Positions 58,407 through 64,000 of a stretch of 64,000 nt of DNA are shown piece after piece (position 1 is the stretch's first letter; every line of letters begins with the position of its first letter). The stretch comes from Clavelina lepadiformis (taxonomy: Eukaryota > Chordata > Ascidiacea > Aplousobranchia > Clavelinidae). The notes beneath the pieces were generated by a model. That model worked only from the letters and a program-made list of their open reading frames with translations. It was not told the origin of the DNA and did no database searches. The translations under genes were made by a program, and so were the position numbers. The stretch is from NCBI RefSeq assembly GCF_947623445.1, contig NC_135240.1:26846001-26910000 (forward strand). Direction: 5' to 3'.

Positions 58407-61400
58407 TTACGACAGAAGCGCATCAATTTCATCCTGAGCAGTAAGACCAGATTTTTTCCTGAAAGAGTACCAGCCATTAAAACTTATGCAACAGTAAAAC
58501 TCAAACATCACAAAATTTTTAGTTATTTACTTTTTCTTGTAACGCAGTTTTGACTTCCCAGTTTTGGGTCGTTGTGACGAGTCCCTGACACCTTCTCCGG
58601 AGTAAGTATAATAACAATTAGACAAGTCAAGATCCTGAAAGAACAATATAAAAATGTTTCATGTTTTCATCAAGTTGTAAATTCCACAGTTTTCGAATAA
58701 AAATTTCTACAGGAAATTTGTTGTATTTAGGCTCAGACCTGGTTGTCAATATTCTTCTCTGGGATGGGCGTTTGCTTTCTCATGTTGTTGCCAGTGTAGG
58801 CGACACATTTCTAAAGTAAGATCAATCAAAATGTGATTGATGCATTCGATTGACATTCCACAAAGCACAACAGGTTTTCTTATAGTTTCCAACTTTAAAC
58901 TCGAATTCGGTTGTTAAGTTTCCCAAAAGTTGCACAAACTTAATTAAGACTGTCCCACCCAAGGCTTTGGAGCCGGAGCCGTGCATTTTCAACGGAGCTG
59001 GAGCTCTATGTGAAATTCAAATGGAGCTGGAGCCAGTTGTTTGAAATATAGCTCCGGCTCCGATGTATTTCATAAGGAGCTATGCTACTACTATTGGCTG
59101 AATTCACATAATTTAACAGCAACCCTTCGCAAAATTAAGAATTGTTGCCTCTTTGGCGCCACCTTTTCTAACTAACCACGTTTCTGGGCATTTGACAGCA
59201 GAGCAGTCACATGTTCATAGCTGCACAGTTTTTGACGTAATGGCGCCGGAGCTGGAGCAGTGGTATCAATGAGCTCCGGAGCTGGAGCAATTTAACATTT
59301 ACACCTGCTCCAAAGCCCTAGTCCCACCACGTTTTAGTTTCACTCACACTTGAGCACTTCATTCAATAGGGAATATCAATTCGACTAAATTTCATTCATA
59401 TCCTATCTACGACCTGGCTATTCTGTCATGCACAAATATCAAAAACCTAACAGACGACAGTTTAGCCGTCTTCAAAGAACGTTTGTAGGCATTTGAAAGA
59501 AGAAAGCTTTAAGTATTAACTGGTATGAATTTAAATAGATTGTAATAATTACTTAGACCAATGCAAAAACTTTAAGATTTTAAACGCAGCAAATTAAGTA
59601 GAGTAATATTTTTATGGTTTGCAACAAAGTACAGTACCAGTTGCCATTCTCCAATGTCTTCGTTCCAATGCGTGTGCTCAACTATCATGTGAAGGAAATC
59701 TTCTGGGATAAAATATTCCATGATCAGACTAAGACGCTTCACTTCGTGTGAAAGTTGTCGAACATTATCGAGCAAGGCTTCCATTTCCCGGTTGTGTTCC
59801 GTCTGCATGTCCTGTTTCTCGGACTGTAACCCCATGAGAGTTGTGTGGTACTGGACAACAAACAATTTGAAGTCACAGGAAAGCAAACTTGCATGCGTGT
59901 CCAATTTTATCGTCCTAAACCAACCTTTCGGAGTTTTTTTGTTTTTCCGTTTGCTTCATCTCGCAGATCGCTGTACTTCTCCTCAATGTCGAGTCTTTCT
60001 GCCTGAAATGAAAAAGATTACAGTGACACAAACTTGCTGAACGAATAAAATTCACAATCTCAATAAAAGAAGAAAAATTTTAAGAAAGTTAGCCAGTAGT
60101 TTCCACTAGTTAACTTTCAAATTGAAACAAAAATATGGAAAGTTCAACTTTTAGTAGCTACAACTCATAACTTATGTACTTTATACCAAAATTACAATTA
60201 GGTTTCACGCACCTATGTCTGCTGAAAAATACACTTCAGGTAAAAAATAACGCCACTTTTTTAATGAGAGTGAAACATTGAAAACGTCATTACACGTGAC
60301 AGAGTTTAACACAAGCTTTATGGAAAAAACTCAACCAAATCAAAACAAGTTTTGAACAACGCAGCACTTTCTGCTTGACAGAAAAATAGGCACAAAAATG
60401 TCAATCGATAAACTTCAGCAAAAAGCAGTTAAGCACGATGGTCCAGAACAAAATTGTTCAATTCCTATCAACCAGAGTTTTCTCAACAACTGCATGCTCT
60501 TCAGCAAAATTAAAGCTAACCATCGTTATGGGTGGTTGATAAACAATAAATAATGCCCTTTAACTGGGCCACAGGTTATATATAAGTGATCTAAAGACCT
60601 CTTTATCTTCAATTTGTTGTCTCAGCTCAACTTCTTGCTCCTTGCGTTCCTGGAGTTCTATGTTTGATTCCTCCAAAAGCTTTTCTTGCTCCTCCGCCTT
60701 CTGAAGAAGATCAACTCCTCCCACAATCACCTTCTTCTCTATCCTCCTCAACCTCTCCTGGAGTTGCTCATGCTCCTGTCTGGAGGACAATGATGAAGAC
60801 AAAAATGATGCTCATGGAGCTCATCTTTCTTAAAAGTATGCGGACTCCCAGCTAACCAGTGATTACAATTGACAAGGGATACAAAGGACCTGGGCAGCAC
60901 GTTAGTCGACAAATATCTTTAATTATATTGAAGCAAGGTTCTAGCACCCCTTTAGCTTTACATCACAGAGGAACATACTGAGCCTTCTTTAGTTCGTCCA
61001 TTTTCTTCTCGAGGTCGTGCTTGGCTTTGTTCTTTTCTTCCTCCACCATCTCCTTACCCTCCTCCAACTGTCTCCTCTCTTCCTCTATCTTCTTACGGAG
61101 TTCAGCCATGTGCGCCGAGCCACGTCTCTGATGACTTTTTTTACCTGAATGACGGAAGAGTGAAATGTTCTTGCACCACAAACCCTATGTGTGTTGTGTT
61201 TACAGCAATGTCTTCGTAAATTTAGAAATTTAATAGAAACCGCCCTTAGGCTGTGTATTTGTTGTTGCATTAGTTGTAAGCTGTTGCTTATACTGTACTT
61301 TATATAATTATTTTTATCATGTTTTTGAGACTTAGAATTCCAGCTTCAGTTGCACAGCCATTAAACTAGACCAAGTGGTCTCAATACACTGAACTGTAAA

Positions 61401-63762
61401 AGCAGATTGAGTAGATTACATGTCATTCATGGATTGTTTAATTGTTTCTCAAAGCTTTGTTGATCCAAATGGTTTTGTTTGTTGATTATTTTGACCTGGC
61501 CAGGTTGCAAGACAAAATAATTTGCTTAGTTCAGCCCAGTACTATGATCTTGTACCAACCTTTTCTCCTTCTCACGACTCCATCCTCCCCAACCTCCTCT
61601 TCACTTTCCTCACTCCCACTTCCTCCCTCCTCAGCCAGCTTCTTCCGGAGTTCTTCAATCTCCTTCTGGAATTGACGAAGAAGAGCATCCTGCGGGAAAA
61701 AATAGAAATACCATTAAAATATAATGAAAAATGGCAACTGATAGTCAGAAAAAAAAAATTATGCTAATAACTAACCTTGGGATCCTCATTGATAACTGCT
61801 TTGTTCTTGATATTCTTGGCACGATTTGCGTAACGAAGAGTGGATATTGTTTCGTCATAATTGTAATTCGCCGGCCCAATATTAGCACACTATGAACAAT
61901 TTAAATCAAATTACTAAAAAAATCCTAATCCGCATACAAATAGCAGATTATAAAGTAAGCCTACAAATAGTTCTATGTACTTTCATACAAACCACCACTC
62001 ATCTCCTTAAACTTACCATCATAGTTTTTGAGTTTCCACCCAGAGAGTCTCGCAGCATAAGAGTAAGTTTCGAGTTTCTGTATGGGATATGTGTGCTGCG
62101 ACCGTCTACCAATGCTGATATCACGTTTCCCAGCGTGGAAAGTGAAAGGTTGATTTTTGTCGCCTCAACCAAACGCTGACCAGTGGCACCAGTTTTAACC
62201 TGACGCTCTGAACCCTGGTCAAGACATATTTTGAAAAATTGAAGCTTTTGACCAGGACATTTACCTGGTAAACTCAGGTTGAAATAGCTAAACTCAATCA
62301 GATATATACAATGTAAAATATGGTAATTCAAGTGCTGGGTTCAATTCAAGAAATCGGATAAAATGTACATCACACCAAAAGTCAACACATATCAAGATTA
62401 ACTTACAGCCAAGTCGACCAAATGCAGTTTGCCGACTCGGACATGTTGCTGGCCGTCAACCCCCTTCTCACTGCACTCGAGCGTGAGGGTGAATATAGCG
62501 TGGGACCTAGACGAATGCTCGTTCATATCTGTTGATCCAACAGACCCTGCAAATGAAATCAGTCATGAGTCATTGAACCGTGACATGGCAGACATAGCCA
62601 CGCTACGCTAAAAAAATCATCTAATTACTGTTTTTATTTCCATGTGACATGATGCCATCCATATCATCGGCGTTATAAACGACACACATGGATAAATCCT
62701 TCACATAAACCCCGATGTCCGGTCGTTCTTTCACTTTCAAACGAGCAGTCTGGTCCTTGCTGAGCAGGTCGCGAACTTCTTCGTTGTAAATTTCCAAATA
62801 TGAGGCACGAACCTGGTCAATTGGTCACATTTATAATGTATAATTGTTAAAAGACAAGCACCAAGAAGTAGTTAAAACACAATTTTGGAGGATATCAATT
62901 TTTCCACCATCTCACCAAAAATCTCGTGTCTCCTTCAGCCTTTGCAATATGACCAAAGATATGAGCGAACGAATTTGGTATGATCCCACGTTTTTCTGGA
63001 ATTGATCGAAGTCCTTCCATGGTAAAAGTCTTGCCTGTACCGGTTTGCCCATATGCAAATATGGTCCCTGCATAACATGCAAAAATGGATGCACATATTC
63101 ATCTGCAAGTATATCTGTTGGCTTTCACAACTTAGCCTACTGATATAACTCAAACCAAAAGTCCTTTTATTAACAGATATTTGCAGTGAGAAAGAATAAG
63201 TGCAAGAGTCATGCAAAGCCAGTTAAGACCATTTCATTCTATTGTACAGCAATTTCAAATTCAAACATATGTATTTATATGTATATACAGTACATGTAAA
63301 TGCCATAATGCAATATATTTATATGCGTCAATGTTACCAAACTTGGACAAACACACCATAATGAATTAGAAAATAGACATACCATTATACCCTTCTAACA
63401 CAGAGTCAACAATTGGACGAGCGGTCAAGTTGTAGACGTCAACTTGCTTGCTGTCTGGACCGAAAACAGTGTCAAATGTGAAAGTTTTCGGTGGATCTTT
63501 TGATTTTGGCTTTTGAACAGATATTTGGCCTCGAACTTCATCCACTGCAAAATTTAAGATGAAAAGCCATCAAAAAAAATGTAAATTGACTTAAAAAACA
63601 AGTCGGTAATAACAACATTTTAGCAACACAGCGTAGGGGGTTAAAAATCATTTCTCAAAACATACCCCGGACAGCTTGCTCATGGCCGGCAGACGTTTCT
63701 TTATCGTTTATTGGCCGACATCTTACAACAACCCGGACGTTATCAGCTTTATCTGGCTTCAT
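58407..63762 (-). CDS. KIF3A: KIF3A, kinesin-II motor subunit
   Basis: Fifteen exons on the minus strand: 63762-63666, 63544-63383, 63067-62916, 62812-62629, 62546-62407, 62214-62017, 61889-61776, 61689-61560, 61144-60979, 60779-60599, 60002-59925, 59850-59638, 58810-58739, 58634-58531, 58458-58407. Sum 2,043 nt, 680 residues (vertebrate KIF3A about 700). Motor: VVVRCRP, P-loop GQTGTGKT (93-100), switch I NEHSSRSH (207-214), switch II LVDLAGSE (241-248), then neck, acidic hinge and coiled coil. [11 protein letters not shown] and [11 protein letters not shown] identify KIF3A rather than KIF3B/C. The C-terminus RPKTGKSK...IDALLS fits the family tail. It pairs with KIF3B and KAP3 to drive anterograde intraflagellar transport. 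A stop codon overlaps the donor of the penultimate exon. A MITE lies in intron 12. Confidence 0.95.
58960..59320. mobile_element. hAT-type MITE in KIF3A intron 12
   Basis: A 361-bp element starting CAAGGCTTTGGAGC and ending GCTCCAAAGCCCTA, inverted copies with 12 of 14 positions paired. The perfect 8-bp direct repeat GTCCCACC occurs at 58952-58959 and 59321-59328. The interior is packed with GGAGCTGGAGC/GCTCCGGCTCC blocks in both orientations, an extended subterminal repeat structure that can fold. No transposase frame. The terminus resembles the CAGGGCTTTGGAGC group of hAT elements seen in many animals. Confidence 0.92.
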
Positions 63763-64000
63763 TATCTTCACGCTAACATGACACCTAGTGATTTCTACTG
63801 AAAACAGGATTCGTTTATTTCTTGCGGTTTAGTGAGTTATGTAATTTCAGATGCATTTAATTCTATGAATTCAATTGGTTTCTGTCAGCACAGTTTTAGA
63901 CAAGACAATCAGATCATGTACAGGATATTATTATTCTAATAATTAGGGAATGTTTTATTGTTTTTGATTGGGTTGTGCTTGCCTAAACATAGTTCCTCAC
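63763..64000. other. KIF3A 5' flank
   Basis: The 5' UTR and promoter side of KIF3A. A short upstream reading frame (ATG TTA GCG TGA on the minus strand) lies just before the KIF3A start. No other element recognised. Confidence 0.4.

Noticed and set aside
61442-61767. Plus-strand frames at 61.4-61.8 kb
   Set aside because: Antisense to KIF3A exon 8 (acidic hinge), whose codons read Ser/Pro/Leu-rich on the other strand.
1-64000. tRNA, rRNA, CRISPR or prokaryotic insertion
   Set aside because: No cloverleaf/B-box pattern, rRNA similarity or spaced direct-repeat array was seen; all genes are spliced or clearly animal.

Overview
The window reads as nuclear DNA of a small-genome invertebrate chordate, most likely an ascidian tunicate of the Ciona type. 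This is an inference from AT-rich sequence, spliced genes with mostly short introns, chordate-type gene content (a 9-exon CYP2-like P450, KIF3A, a GATE-16-type ATG8, BLTP1/KIAA1109) and short MITEs. No rRNA, tRNA, CRISPR or bacterial features were seen.

Layout, left to right. 3-116 (+): tail of an unidentified gene. 373-540: degenerate ~16-bp minisatellite. 1442-1801 (+): single-exon GABARAPL2/GATE-16-type ATG8 protein. 2693-29033 (+): BLTP1 (KIAA1109/Tweek/LPD-3/Csf1 family), resolved here into 71 coding exons whose summed length, 12,759 nt, is an exact multiple of three. 30800-32101 (-): intronless seven-finger C2H2 protein whose original start has been split off by a hAT-type MITE. Decayed copies of its 5' end lie downstream. 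34734-37298 (+): type II membrane sulfotransferase related to heparan sulfate 3-O-sulfotransferases, with a duplicated stem exon. 39770-42972 (-): complete nine-exon P450 of 499 residues. 43898-49316 and 52068-55528 (-): tandem paralogues encoding type II membrane proteins with a microexon-encoded stalk, a paired-cysteine (galaxin-like) module, a Sushi/CCP domain and a von Willebrand A domain with altered metal-site residues. 58407-63762 (-): KIF3A, 15 coding exons, 680 residues.

The genes do not form a pathway. BLTP1 (bulk lipid transfer at ER contacts) and GABARAPL2 (autophagosome membranes) are both membrane-trafficking genes but look independently transcribed. KIF3A is the kinesin-II ciliary motor. 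The sulfotransferase, P450 and VWA/CCP pair belong to the more lineage-specific secretory and detoxification repertoire.

The most unusual features are the VWA/CCP tandem pair with its runs of phase-1 symmetric microexons and a paralogue-specific 98-codon stalk insertion; the MITE that moved the start of the zinc-finger gene, with the empty site preserved in a nearby decayed copy; three different hAT-type MITEs, each with matching 8-bp target duplications; and the duplicated exon and altered PAPS-binding residue of the sulfotransferase. Exon boundaries were called by eye from splice consensus, reading frame and recalled family sequence; a few could be shifted.
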